Under the pieces are notes generated by a model. That model was not told the origin of the DNA. It saw only the letters and a program-made list of their open reading frames with translations, and searched no databases. A stretch of 64,000 nt of DNA, taken from positions 558,001 to 622,000 of the forward strand of contig BSYQ01000013.1 of assembly GCA_030272585.1 (NCBI GenBank). Direction: 5' to 3'. Position 1 is the first letter of the stretch. The number at the start of each line of letters is the position of its first letter. Origin of the DNA: Bryopsis sp. KO-2023 (lineage: Eukaryota; Chlorophyta; Ulvophyceae; Bryopsidales; Bryopsidaceae). Below, in pieces: positions 21,614 to 32,589 of this stretch. The translations under genes and the position numbers were made by a program.

Positions 21614-23078
21614 ACATGCACACATCAAGCAAATACGATGGAGCATTATGGAGCCTTATTCTGCCATAATAATTCTGTGGATTCTATTCGTTTGGGCTTC
21701 CCCAACAAAGAGCTCGGAGCCATCCACTTTTTTTTCATGCATCTCCGTTGAAAACGGCGGTTGCTGCTGCCTGAAAAACTGGTAGAAAAACTCTTTCAAC
21801 ACCTATGTGTCGAAAAATCACTACATGAATCTGCATGCATGTTGAGGGATCGGCTGAATCTTCAGGTTTATTGTTAATAATACTTATTCTTGTTGTTTTT
21901 TATTTCTTGGGGGGGGGGGGATAATATGAAAAATGAAGAATTAAAGGGAGAAGCACTAATAGGAAAAAGAGGTGGGTCTGACAGACCCACTCCAATGCAA
22001 CTCTCGACGAAAGCTACATGCGCCGAATCGTGAACATCTTGGAGCAGGCAAAAAGAAAACCCGACTGCTTGATAATTTCAAAAGCGCAACCGTGAAACTT
22101 CCATATACACATATGTTCAGAAGGTTGAAAAAAAAAAAAAAAAAATGGATCTGGATCCATACCTGGAGCCTCATCGCCAGCACCGGCTTCCTTCGACTTC
22201 CACCAGCCCCCCTCTATAAAACCAGGAAAAAAAATATAAAACAAACACCACATTTTCTCATATCACAACCATTTTCACATCCCATTTTTTTTTTTTTTTT
22301 TTTTGTCAGAATCAAATCTATAGGTTCGGTCCAACCTTCTGGCAAGCTGTATAGCCTCGAACCTTCTGGGAAGTCTGTTCAAGCATTCGTCTTGGGCAGC
22401 TCTGCCTCTGTAGTCCTCCCACCAAGGTTGCTTTCTCGGTCGATAAGCTTCGGCCAATTTCACGTCTGTTTTGATGGCCAACAGATCGCTCCTGTGTTTT
22501 TAACATCATCATAATTATTAAACATATCCGGGAAGGAAAAAAACATGGCACCAAAATTAAAAAGAAAGACGTAGATGTTGCAGGCCCGTTGCATATACAA
22601 ATCAGATATTGCATCCATTGTATATCTGGACTCTCTTTTCTTTATGGTGCTGTAAACATACAAACAACATCTCCACGAAATCCACGAAATCCACGAAATC
22701 CACACAAGAAGAAAAACAACAGAAAATGAGAAGACAAAAAAAGACACCAATCGTCACCTCAATACTGGCCCAATCCAACACTTGCATCCCTTCTTTTTAA
22801 ATTCTGGATGAATTCGACCAACAGCCGACCGCAGTTTCTCCAGGAAATCGACTTCTCTTGACTTTTTCAATCCAAGTGGCTGTAAACCAGGGAAAAAAAA
22901 AAAAAAACCAGAAATAATCCCTCCCAATACTCAAGTTCAAAAAGTAAAAGCTGCCACCTTGTTTTTGAACAAGGTAATGCCATCGAACTGCAGCGCGGCT
23001 GCCCGAAGCATGCCGACGTCCCCAGAGTATATCGTTTTGTCGGCGGATTCGTGTCGTTGATTCGAACGGCTTGTGTTT
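21614..23078. other. No supported gene
   Basis: AT-rich, homopolymer-laden DNA with short open stretches only. It holds a TATAAAA word at 22215-22221 and a three-copy CCACGAAAT tandem near 22673-22701. I see no domain or consistent splice set. Confidence 0.4.
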
Positions 23079-23940
23079 TCTGTGGATGAGCGGATCACGG
23101 TTCTGCGGACTGATGTGGCTCATCCACAAAAAGTGGAGTCAAAATACAGTCACTTGTTTCTGGAAAAAAAACGTCTCAAACAACGAAACGCAAAAAAGAT
23201 TAATACGGACACAGTCAACTACCATTGTCAGGATAGCTCAGTGAAGCACCCTTGTTCCGTGTCCCCGATTGGCCGGGCCATCATCGACGACGGTAACAGG
23301 GGGGCGGAGAGCGGGACCCTCGAAAGAGAAACAGTGGCGAGGGGGGAAGCCAGCGGGTGGGACGGCTGCCAAAGTTTTTGTTCGTTCGTTCGTTCTTTTG
23401 TGTGTTTGTTTGTGTGTTTGTTCGGGAAAGACCGGTGTTGTTTGTTTGTTACGTTTGGTGCTTGGTAGCAAACCTATCCACTTGCCTCGGCTTTTTCATA
23501 AGAGGCAGTCGCTGAGACCCGACGGAGCTTTTTGGGCAGAATGTTTTCCGACGCACGAAACGTATAGATGTGGGAAAAACCTCCCTTGTCTTCTTTTTCC
23601 CCCTCCACAGAAATCTAAAACACTTTTTTAAGAATCAGAAAAAGATGAGCCCCTCATCGTTCAGCAACAACGAATTTTAATCCAGCATCCCACAATCTCC
23701 AAGCACCTGGAAGGAATCTACAAAAATATATACAAAATCTAATGTACAAATTTTACCAAAAAAACAGTGCCACCATCCATGCAAGCCTCCCAACAAAAAA
23801 CAAAAAGCAAAAACCTTTTTCACAATGCTTTTTTTTCGACGCCAACAATCGGCATTGGTTTCCATTATCATCCCCGTTGTTCTTTCTGGCAAGCAGTAAA
23901 TCCGGCTGTAAGCTGGCTTGACCACCACCTTGACAAAAAT
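23079..23940. repeat. Repeated unit, copy 2
   Basis: Second copy of the unit at 20144, with the same inverted repeat (23079-23091 and 23118-23128), about 80 extra bases after the GTTT tract, and the same GGGQASLQPD-type minus-strand stretch. The sequence beyond 23940 diverges from copy 1. Confidence 0.8.
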
Positions 23941-24314
23941 TAAATTAAAGTTGGGCTCCAGCCTGGACATCTTGAAAAACACACACACACATCCAAAACC
24001 GCAGCTTTGCCCGAATTCATTCACCATCACCTGTTGGTTGGGAACGGGAAATCATATTACATTCCATGTTTCTTGCGTTTGATCCATGAAAATCTATCTC
24101 ACTTTGAATATCAGTCATTTGGTTTTTGAAAGTTGTACACAGCTGTGCAATTAAGATATTATCCTTCAGCCATTGATTTCAACAATGGCTCCATAACATC
24201 CGCCACTTGGACTGGCTGGGAAATTTCTGCCAGTCCAACAAACTCAAGTGAATAATAATGGATTAAATCAAAAAAAGAAGGTGAATAGTTTTTTGACACA
24301 CCAAAAAAAGGTAC

Positions 24315-24423
24315 CTTTTGCAGAGCTGATCTTTCCGAAGCTTGTTCTCGAACAAGCTTCTGTAGGTCTTTCACATACACGCTCCAATCCCTGGATGCGT
24401 CTCCACTTGTTGTTTCCTCAGCT
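24315..24423 (-). CDS. Exon candidate, unknown protein (copy 2 of repeated unit)
   Basis: A minus-strand exon of 109 bases with acceptor TTTTCAG and donor AAG|GTACC encodes A-EETTSGDASRDWSVYVKDLQ and then a short helical stretch ending in SALQK. It uses the same acceptor, the same phase and the same first residues (AEE) as the exon at 21106-21448, but the rest of the protein sequence is different. Function is unknown. Confidence 0.4.
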
Positions 24424-24577
24424 CTGAAAATCTACACATGAACCACGTTAATTAACAACGAATGGCAGCACACCAATGAGCCACAGATTTTGACGCTGCA
24501 ATAAATTTTCTGTTAAACGACCTATTCGATCGATCGCCCCATTTGCACACAGATGATTATCAAGAGTGTGTGACACC
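24416..24577. repeat. Shared intron-side segment, copy 2
   Basis: Close match to 21440-21613. It is slightly rearranged and lacks part of the T-run. Confidence 0.8.
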
Positions 24578-25009
24578 ATCCATTCTATTCACTCATCAAG
24601 CAGAGTTTCCACCGATCAGAAACGCCCCCCCCCCCCCCACGCAAGCCAACCCCTGCGGTGTGAGACTTGCACAGGACATGGCAGAAGGGATTCAGAGCAA
24701 TTCCAATGAATTTATGAAATTTATGTGGTGTCATACCCTTGGTTGTTGCTTTCTGTTGAGAAAAAACTGGTCCATGCTGCTTAGCTTACTCCATCCTTGC
24801 AGATTTTCATTTCCTTTAGAAAACCCAGATCGAATTCGTCCCTTGCGACATTTCTGTCGCTCATCAGAGCCCCCACCCACCCACCCACATTCGCATGCCT
24901 TTTCGTACAATGGAGATCCTCTCCCACTTGGGAGGTAAGAACCACTGACGCCACCCTCATAGAAGCCCCGGCTTGGGGAAGATATTATGGCCACCACCAT
25001 TGGAACGGC

Positions 25010-25020
25010 CTCCTCCTCCT

Positions 25021-25050
<30 letters not shown>
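25010..25050 (+). repeat. CCG trinucleotide run
   Basis: About a dozen CCG units follow several CTC/TCC units. On the minus strand they would encode poly-Gly or poly-Ala, depending on frame, within the region below the signal-peptide exon at 25322-25391. Confidence 0.9.
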
Positions 25051-25052
<2 letters not shown>

Positions 25053-25321
25053 CCTGGACCCACCACCTCCCCCAGATGAGTTGGAAGTAAACAACAAGAT
25101 CGACAGAACAGCACAGCAGAAACAGGAATTCCAACTTCCTGGCAAGACCCATACACCAAACATACGACTGAACTTACAAGGGAGACCCGGTCGGGTCAAG
25201 CAACGATCACTGGGGACCAAGTTGCAGCATCGTCGAGGTGTCTGCAGAAGAAAGCGTAAAACGTTAAGCCGTCAACCCGATCCGCAGTGCTGAACAGCCA
25301 GAGCAATGTTCCTCAGCGCAC

Positions 25322-25391
25322 CAGTAGGGTGAACAGAGTGGCACGCGGCCAAGGCTCCGACGACGGAGAGCAACAACCACATGGTGTTCAT
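25322..25391 (-). CDS. Candidate first exon with signal peptide
   Basis: The minus-strand ATG at 25391 starts MNTMWLLLSVVGALAACHSV, a typical secretion signal, and could splice at CTACTG|GTGCGC. Downstream on the same strand lie open Gly- or Ala-rich frames and a Cys-containing stretch (to about 24731) that may belong to the same secreted protein, but I could not establish a consistent join. Confidence 0.4.
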
Positions 25392-25754
25392 TGTGTTGCG
25401 TCGGGATTCGATGTTTGGAAAGCCTCCGGAGCTTGGAGTATTTGAGCGCACTCTGTGCTTTCACCCTGGCCGGTCCCCTCCAGTCCTCACCACCGGTCCG
25501 CGGCCATTGGAATTCTTCAAGTCTTGTTTAACCAACAACGTTGGGACTGCTGCTTCCAAGGTTCTTCAAACCTTGCGTCTCTTTTCATTGTTGTTTGTTT
25601 GGTCTGACTCAGGGTTGTTTTGGTCCTGGGAGAAACCTTTTCTTATCCCAATCCTGATGAGACTGTGAAGAGGCAAAATTGAATTCATATGAATTTGTTC
25701 ACTGGGTAAAGCAGCAACAGTTCAGAGTTGAGGAGGCAGGGGAGTGAATTAAGA

Positions 25755-26250
25755 CTCCCGATGTGGGAAAAAACAAACTTCCCTCCCTGTCTTCTTTTTC
25801 CCCCTATCTACAAAAATCTAAAACACTTTTTAATAGCCCTCGTTTCAGTCAGAATCAGGGAGAATATAGATGAGCAACGAATTTTTAATCCAGCAGCAAC
25901 AACGGATTTTTAATCCAGCATCCCACAATCTTCAAGCACCTGGAAGGAATCTACAAAACCTAATGTACAAATTCTACCAAAAAAACAGTGCCACCATCCA
26001 TACAAGCCTCCCAACAACAAACAAAAAACAAAAACCTTTTTCACAATGCTTTTTTTTCGACGCCAATAATCGGCATTGGTTTCCATTATCATCCCCGTTG
26101 TTCTTTCTGGCAAGCAGTAAATCCGGCTGCAAGCTGGCTTGACCACCACCTACCGACAAAAATTAAATTTGGTTCTGCCCCACCGGATCCAGTTGGCCAC
26201 CAGCAATCGAAAAAATCTCCTTACACTCACACTCGCTGCTCTGCACCACC
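25755..26250. repeat. Repeated unit, copy 3 (partial)
   Basis: The right half of the unit is present, from GATGTGGGAAAAA to the CCACCGTATC word. The left half with the inverted repeat is absent. It carries the same GGGQASLQPD-type minus-strand stretch as copies 1 and 2. Confidence 0.75.
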
Positions 26251-26552
26251 GTATCACCCTGCAACTCAGAAAAACAACATCACTGGAAAAAAGTAGGAAA
26301 AAAAAAATGAATGAATGCTGGAATTGCATGTCCCCGACACGTTATTATGAGCGGTATATCAAGAAATTCATCACAGTACATCTGCTGCGTAATCAAGCAC
26401 TAATGCTTCCCTGAGCATAGCCGCTCATAATCATAATCATAATTACAACCCACAGCAAAAGAGAGCCATCACCCTCTATGATGCTGGAACAAAGACAAAA
26501 AGGAAAGAAAAGAAAGAGAAAAACAAAAAAAAACAAAAACAAAACAAAAACC

Positions 26553-27115
26553 TTAGGATTGTAAACCTGCTGAACGTATTGAAGCCATTTTGCTGATAAC
26601 TAAAGCTAATTTGCCCGATGGCACCCTACTAAAAAGATCCTTGGGATTAGCCCATCGAAAAACATCTGAATGCAAAGAACGAAAGGAAGAATAAAAAGGA
26701 CATTCAAAAAGAAAATGCCGTTCATCTTCCACCGCGGACCGACACAACCGACAAATCCTGTTTTCCCTTGGTACACCATTATATCGTCCCACTTCCACTT
26801 CCAAGAAATGAATACCACAACGAAAACGAGTAAAGAAAACCCGAAGAGAAGTTGGTTTTAAAGTTGTCAAATACCGTTCAAATCTGAGGGAAAACTTAAT
26901 ATGCCGATACCAAGATATAACTCGAGATGCAGATGAACCGAAAACATGTTCAGCATGCATAGCTTTATAACGACGCTGAAATTCCGAAATGTCCACCAAA
27001 GTCGTAGAAGAAAATATCTTCTCCGGCCAAAACCGTCTGAAAAAACCCAAAATACGCCCAAACCAAGAAGATCGAGATGCGTGATATTGATCAAAACCCC
27101 TGAGCATAGCCAGTG
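26553..27115 (-). mobile_element. LINE 3' fragment (RT C-terminal zinc region)
   Basis: The minus strand encodes about 185 residues ending at a stop at 26553. It contains the block RCGIHFLEVEVGRYNGVPRE followed by ICRLC, His and ECPFY, the zinc-binding C-terminal region typical of non-LTR retrotransposon polyproteins. No reverse transcriptase core or endonuclease is found upstream, so this is a 5'-truncated copy, the usual state of LINEs. A T/G-rich tail follows on the minus strand (about 26480-26550). The frame is open throughout, which suggests a fairly young insertion. Confidence 0.8.
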
Positions 27116-28296
27116 TTGACGAACCTGAAAACGAAATTTTCCTGTGGAATTCATTGTATTATTATTGAGGCCAACTCAATTTCCTATCTTTCATGGAATC
27201 CGAGAGGAATTTTTGGAACCTTTTTTACGAAAACTCAAACTGCAAATACCGTGTGCGGCATTGTTTTGGGGCAAGCATTAATAATGGTCCTGGAACCTAG
27301 CACTGGCACCCATTCAATATTTTTATTTTTTTTACAACTCTTTCTTGCTCCCCGAGTCCCCCCGAAAATAAAGAATAAGTTTCACGGATCAAAAATGAAC
27401 ATACCACCAAAGATCTCCCTCAGCTCAGCAACTTGTTGTTGAACCCTCAAAGCATTCATGACAATAGGAATGTGGTAAGAATGTGGCTTGCATGACAGAC
27501 ATACAACTACCATGAAACGAACAATATCTTTTCCTTTCCAGATCGAAGCCAAAAATGGCCAATCCTCCTATTCCGATCCAAGTAAAAAGAAAAAAAAAAG
27601 AAAATAAGGCGGCAGGCCCAATTTCTGCATCACTCTTGTTCTGTGCCTATTTTTAGAACGTGGATGCACGTGACGATACATTGGGAAAACCTTGGACTCG
27701 ACAATAAATCTGTACTGTATTCCACTGTGGTGGGAAAGGGGCGTTCGTTTATTTCTTGTTGCAACGACGATTCGAAATTGCATTGTGGAGCAATCCACAC
27801 TGATTTGATGTTTGTGTGCTTCCGCATTGTCCAATTCTCCCCCGATTTGGACGTATTTAAAGGGGAGCGTGGGTGGGAAGAGCCGCGCTTTGCTTTTAAT
27901 CGAAGTTCCTAAATCGTTTCTTGGCCCCTCCCCTGAGGTATTGGAGGTCAGAACAATCAGTGGGAAAGAACAAAAGCCAGCGCGAAACTGGTTCCAGAAA
28001 ACGATATCTCAGTCGAGATGTCATCAAAGCCGCTCCAGGCCAAGTCACCAGTGCAAGAGCCTCCAACCCGACCCGAACGTACCGCGGTACGCGGTTTGAT
28101 ACGTTTTTGACGTCTCTTGCCACGCAAGTGACGACTCGTCAGTGTTTTCAGACGAATGTTTTTCATCAAGAATGAAAAATCCGCGGGCGCTTGACTCAGT
28201 CAAACAAACCGTGCTTTATGCCCAACATTTTGAAATCGTTGTGTTATTGGGGCCCCGAATCGGCGGGGAACATCAATCCGGACTCTGATTCTAAGT
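27116..28296. other. No supported gene
   Basis: Mixed unique sequence with short open stretches on both strands around 27900-28170 that lack splice or domain support. Confidence 0.4.
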
Positions 28297-28349
28297 CGTC
28301 ACGTAGTGACGTCTATACGTTTGGAAGAGCAGACTGCCTCTATAAAAAA
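28297..28349 (+). promoter_or_regulatory. Palindrome plus TATA-like box, possible promoter
   Basis: A perfect palindrome with 6-bp arms (CGTCAC GTA GTGACG, 28297-28311, CRE-like) lies 30 bases before TATAAAAAA (28341-28349). It sits about 520 bases before the start codon at 28870, which would need a long or spliced leader. The assignment is tentative. Confidence 0.3.
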
Positions 28350-28869
28350 AAATCAGTTTCCGTTTTTTCCAAGCGTTCGTTGCTGTCTGACGACCGGTTT
28401 AAGACACATGTTGGTTGAAAAGGGCAATTTTATTTGACCCTAAAATACAAACCGATTTGTTTGATCGACAAACTTTCAAGTCCATTTTTCCCATGCTAGG
28501 ATTTTGAAACCCAACAAACAAAAATAAAAAAGTCGAAAAAACAAGGGCTTGTATAGCACTTGAAAAGAATCCTAAAGAAAAAAAAGAAGAAAAAAACAAG
28601 GGGTATCTTTTTCTCTGTAGGATCTTCGACGATTGCCTTCAGATGGGGTACCCTCCTCTCCCTGCACTAAGCAAAGACAATCATGTAAATACCAACATCT
28701 CATTGACTCCCCCCCCCCCTTCCCCCTGACAAACAAAAAGAGCGATAAAACACAAAAAAAAGCAGTTCTGGGAAAAAGCATCAAGACAAATCCTCCGCCC
28801 GGACCAGTTTTTTTTTTGGTGGAATTTCTGGAAATGAATGAAATGTTATGGATTCGCTGAGAGGTGGCC

Positions 28870-31600
28870 ATGTCTTCCTCGGCTGTTGTAGGTAATGGTG
28901 CATCACGACGGGTTTCTGGCAATGCTGAGGCATCGCCCCAGACGAATGCACAGCCTAGGTATTGAGCTGCTCCACCACTTTGCTAGTGGATAATAACAAA
29001 ACATCCTCTCTCTCACACCTAGTTTTTTTTTTACACATGTTTTATATATGTCTAATATATACATATATGTTTACACATGTATATACATTTTCTGTCTTCT
29101 TTTTACTTTTTTGGGGCGTCAGAGGGAGGTCAAAGGCACCGTTGGGGAAGAAAAAGAGAAAAAAAAATGCATAAGATTTTGTGAATTTGGATTGGACAGA
29201 TTTCGTGTGTGAGTCCCCTGTAATAAATATGATTCATAGACCATAGCGGACCAAACCGTTTGATATATTGCCTCTTTCTTTCCACATCCTGTTTTGGAAT
29301 CATCCCCTTCTTTCTGGTGAAAAGAAAATGGCAGTTATCCTGCGGAAAAATACACAGCTGGTAAACCACTGATGCTGCCAGGCCTGGATTGAATCAAGGG
29401 GAGCACATTGCCGTTCAGCTCGTCCCGATCGATAGAGAAGCAGAAGCTGTGATTCGACAAACCGGGAATAATCCTCACTTGGAGTTGAACATCAGGTAGA
29501 TTAACAAATTAGTCAACCCCCCACTCCCCCCCTTCCCCCCCAAAAAAAGATAAAAACAGAGGAAGGAGCAAGCGATTCATAAAGTGACAAAATCATTCTT
29601 TTTCATCGAATAAAAATGAGAAGACCACCAACTCTGCATATAAATGAAACAAACCACCAAAAAAAAAAAAAACCCACGAGTAAGACCAGAAACACCTTGC
29701 CTGCAAAAAGCTTCCTTTCATGATTTTTTTTTTTCCTGAATTTGAGTTCCATCCATGCAGCCCGATGAAGCCGCTCCTGGTCGCGATATTTTTCATTCTG
29801 GACAAATGGAAACTCAGCGACGAGAAAAGAGGGAGCCTGTTCATCACTCCACCACTTTCAGTTTGCCCAGCCCTGCTCAAAGGAATCCGATGGACCGAAA
29901 AAGACACAGATCCGACACTCAAGGTTGGACTTTTTTTTTCGAAAAAAACACCACCACAACACCACCCATCGACAACCCCCAAATATGCTCAACCCTGCAA
30001 TGCCAATTCAGCCAACCACACTCCAACATAATTACGCTTTTCTGACCAACAATTAATTTAAGTTCTGATAAATTGGTTTTTTTTCAGAGCATACAAAAAC
30101 ATTGTTGGTGTAAAAAAAAAATTGAATTAAATTAAGATTTTATTTAATAAAACATTGTTTTTTTATTATTTTTTCATTCTTCAAAAGAGATGGATACAAA
30201 ATCAAAAAAAATCATATCTGGGTTTAAATCAAGACAAAAAATGGGAAAAAAAATAGAAAAAATTCGAATCGGCATTGTGCTCTGCCCTCATTCTGGTATT
30301 GTGATTTTGCCGTTCTCAAATCAGATTATCGACATCCACGGATTTTTGAAAAGACCCAGCCCTTTTCGTCTCAGCTATGGTGTTCGATCCAGCCCAACAA
30401 AAATACCTAGAGCTGTTCGGGAAAAAGACCCGATAGGAGGGGTGCCAACCCCTACCAGAGGCGAACCTCGGCTTCCTATGGCTGATGTCGACATTCTCAG
30501 CCTTCCTTCATTAGACAATTCCACCACCTTGCAGCAGCCCATCGACATGGATGTATTGATGGATACCATCAGGTGTTTCAACTTCTTATTTTTTTAATTA
30601 TGAGTTAATTGTTGAGGCGAAAAGCAATCGGCATCCTTAGCATTTTGTTTGCCTATTTTCTTTTTTGTCTACTTTTGATTCAGTTAAAATATATAATGAA
30701 AAGAAATGTGAATGGCCGTTTCTTTTTTTGTATTGCTTCTGCAGATCTGTGGCTGAAAACGATGAGGATGTAAATCCTGACAAAGCCATCACTTTGAAAT
30801 TAACTGGAGGCTCGTCAGATGCCAATCAGACTGGGAAACCTGGACCACCATCCACCACGAATAAAGCTAATGAGACCAAGGTGAGGAAAAAAAAGAAAAA
30901 ATTATATCCTTCCCCCCCAAAAAAAATAAAATTAAAATAAAATTAAATTAAAAAAAGAATATCAATTACTCTTGCTTTTTTAGTGCTAATTTTCCACCAA
31001 GTCTGAAACTGGCATCGCTGCTTGGGGTGGTTTTCTGGATCAAAAAAGACTACAGGAAAGGGACGTCGGGGAAAAGCAGCCAAGACACCGAAAACCAAAC
31101 CAAAGCCTAAGGTCGCCAAGAAACCCACCAAGCGAGCCCCAGCCGCCAGGAAGCCTAGAAAAACCGTCGATTCCAAAAAGACCTCCGTCGGAAATCCCGT
31201 TTCCGTGGGGCAAGTCGCGCTTTGCCCCGGCTGGTGGGCGAACTCGATGGCCCTGGGCTCCGGTCAAGGGGTTTACAATCCTTTGATGTACTCTGCGGCG
31301 CGAGCGTTACAAATGCAAAGTTTCCCAGGTCAGAGAATTCCGCCCGGTCGAACGCTGATCGATCCCAACGGGCAGGAGGTCGTTGGCGGCTGGGCCGTGA
31401 TGCCCGCGATGACATCCCACCAGGGTGCGAAATCGCAAGAAATGCAGATGCCGCTGGTAGTGAACGGCACCCCACAGGAGGAATGCAAGAATAATTCCGC
31501 GATCGATCGATTTTACTCGTTCGTGGGTCGACCTGGGACTGTTTCGGACGAAGAGGTGAATAGGTTGTGGCAAGGTCTGGTTTCGGAGGATAATGCTTGA
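28870..31600 (+). CDS. Unrecognised multi-exon gene with basic Lys/Pro/Ala region
   Basis: Exons 28870-28958, 29382-29495, 29761-29923, 30325-30572 and 30745-30880 join in phase, from MSSSAVVGNGASRR through VQLVPIDREAEAVIR, ILDKWKLSDEKRG and LQQPIDMDVLMDTIR. The last coding part (about 31056-31600) has strong codon character. It begins with a histone-tail-like Lys/Ala/Pro segment (KAAKTPKTKPKPKVAKKP), continues with WWANSMALGSGQGVYNP and DRFYSFVGRPGTVS, and ends at a stop at 31598-31600. Its join to exon 5 needs either a 29-base intron (31027-31055) after an exon starting at 31002, or a frame correction, so two genes remain possible. I know no family. The basic segment suggests nucleic-acid binding (inference). 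Confidence 0.5.
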
Positions 31601-32589
31601 AGGGGGGACAAAAAAAACGGAGTAAAATCATTTTTGAGTAAGTTTTTGATCGTATGGGGAAGGAAGGGTAGAGGGGAAAATTGACAAAGAGAAGAAAAAC
31701 TAAAAAGCAAAAAAGGAATTTAGATGTGTACATTATTTTATTTTACCATTTCATTTTTTTTACAACTTCTTTTTTAATTTCTGGCATTGAAGGGGTGCCG
31801 GAGGGGTTGGAGTTCTCTGGCCTGAACAATTGCCGTTTTAGTTTTTTGGGGAAGAAAAGAAGAGAAGTGTTTTTTTTTTCTTTTTTGGCGGGGGAGGAGG
31901 TTTTTTTTTCTGGATTGGGATTTGTGAATATAATTTGAACTTGTTTAATCTTAACCTGGACTCGTACGACAACCTTATTTTTTTTTCAACAACCTCTCCA
32001 AATACTCAACCCCAAACCAAAGCGTGAGCTGCTCCTTCCATTTTCTCTAAAAGAATCTGGAATCTTTTTTCGACTCAAGTCGGTCGCTATGGCTGGGGGG
32101 CTGTTTCAAGTTCCTATCAATGAGCTAAATAAGATATTCCATATTCTGGCCTGGAATTAACACCCCACCTAGCACTTTTACCTGACTAAAAGCAAACTAT
32201 TTTGGAGTACTGCACAAAAGCAAGTGTTTATGAAAGGTATTATATCTTGGATTTGAAAACACCCATCAGAGGTTTTTTTTCTCTAAAACCAAGCCAACAC
32301 CACCGAGCTGATGAACACACCTGAAGATGCCGTTGGTATGCTTGCTGGCGGTGAATGTCGAGGTATTTTTGCTTAAGTTGAAAATGGTGGGGGTTTGTGC
32401 TTGGGGGGGTTGGTTGTGGTTTCGGGACGCCGTCTTGTCATTTGACAGCAAGGCAATCCCACCACGTGGTGTGCAAGTTACAACAACGCCCGCCAGATTC
32501 CCCGTCGTCTTTCTCAACAAAGGCACCCCAAACCCACCCAGGCCCGTCGTGCGATTTCAAATATCCCTTTTATCTTTTTTTTTCCGAAA
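31601..32589. other. Intergenic, no supported gene
   Basis: T-rich 3' flank of the preceding gene and 5' flank of the ADP-ribosylglycohydrolase-like gene. No clear TATA box or RNA gene is seen. Confidence 0.5.

Noticed and set aside
24957-25220. Gly-rich and Ala-rich frames over the CCG repeat as separate genes
   Set aside because: A trinucleotide run is open in several frames. At most one could belong to the signal-peptide exon at 25391, and no join could be shown.
27896-28175. Overlapping short frames with basic residues on both strands
   Set aside because: No splice, promoter or domain evidence to choose one.
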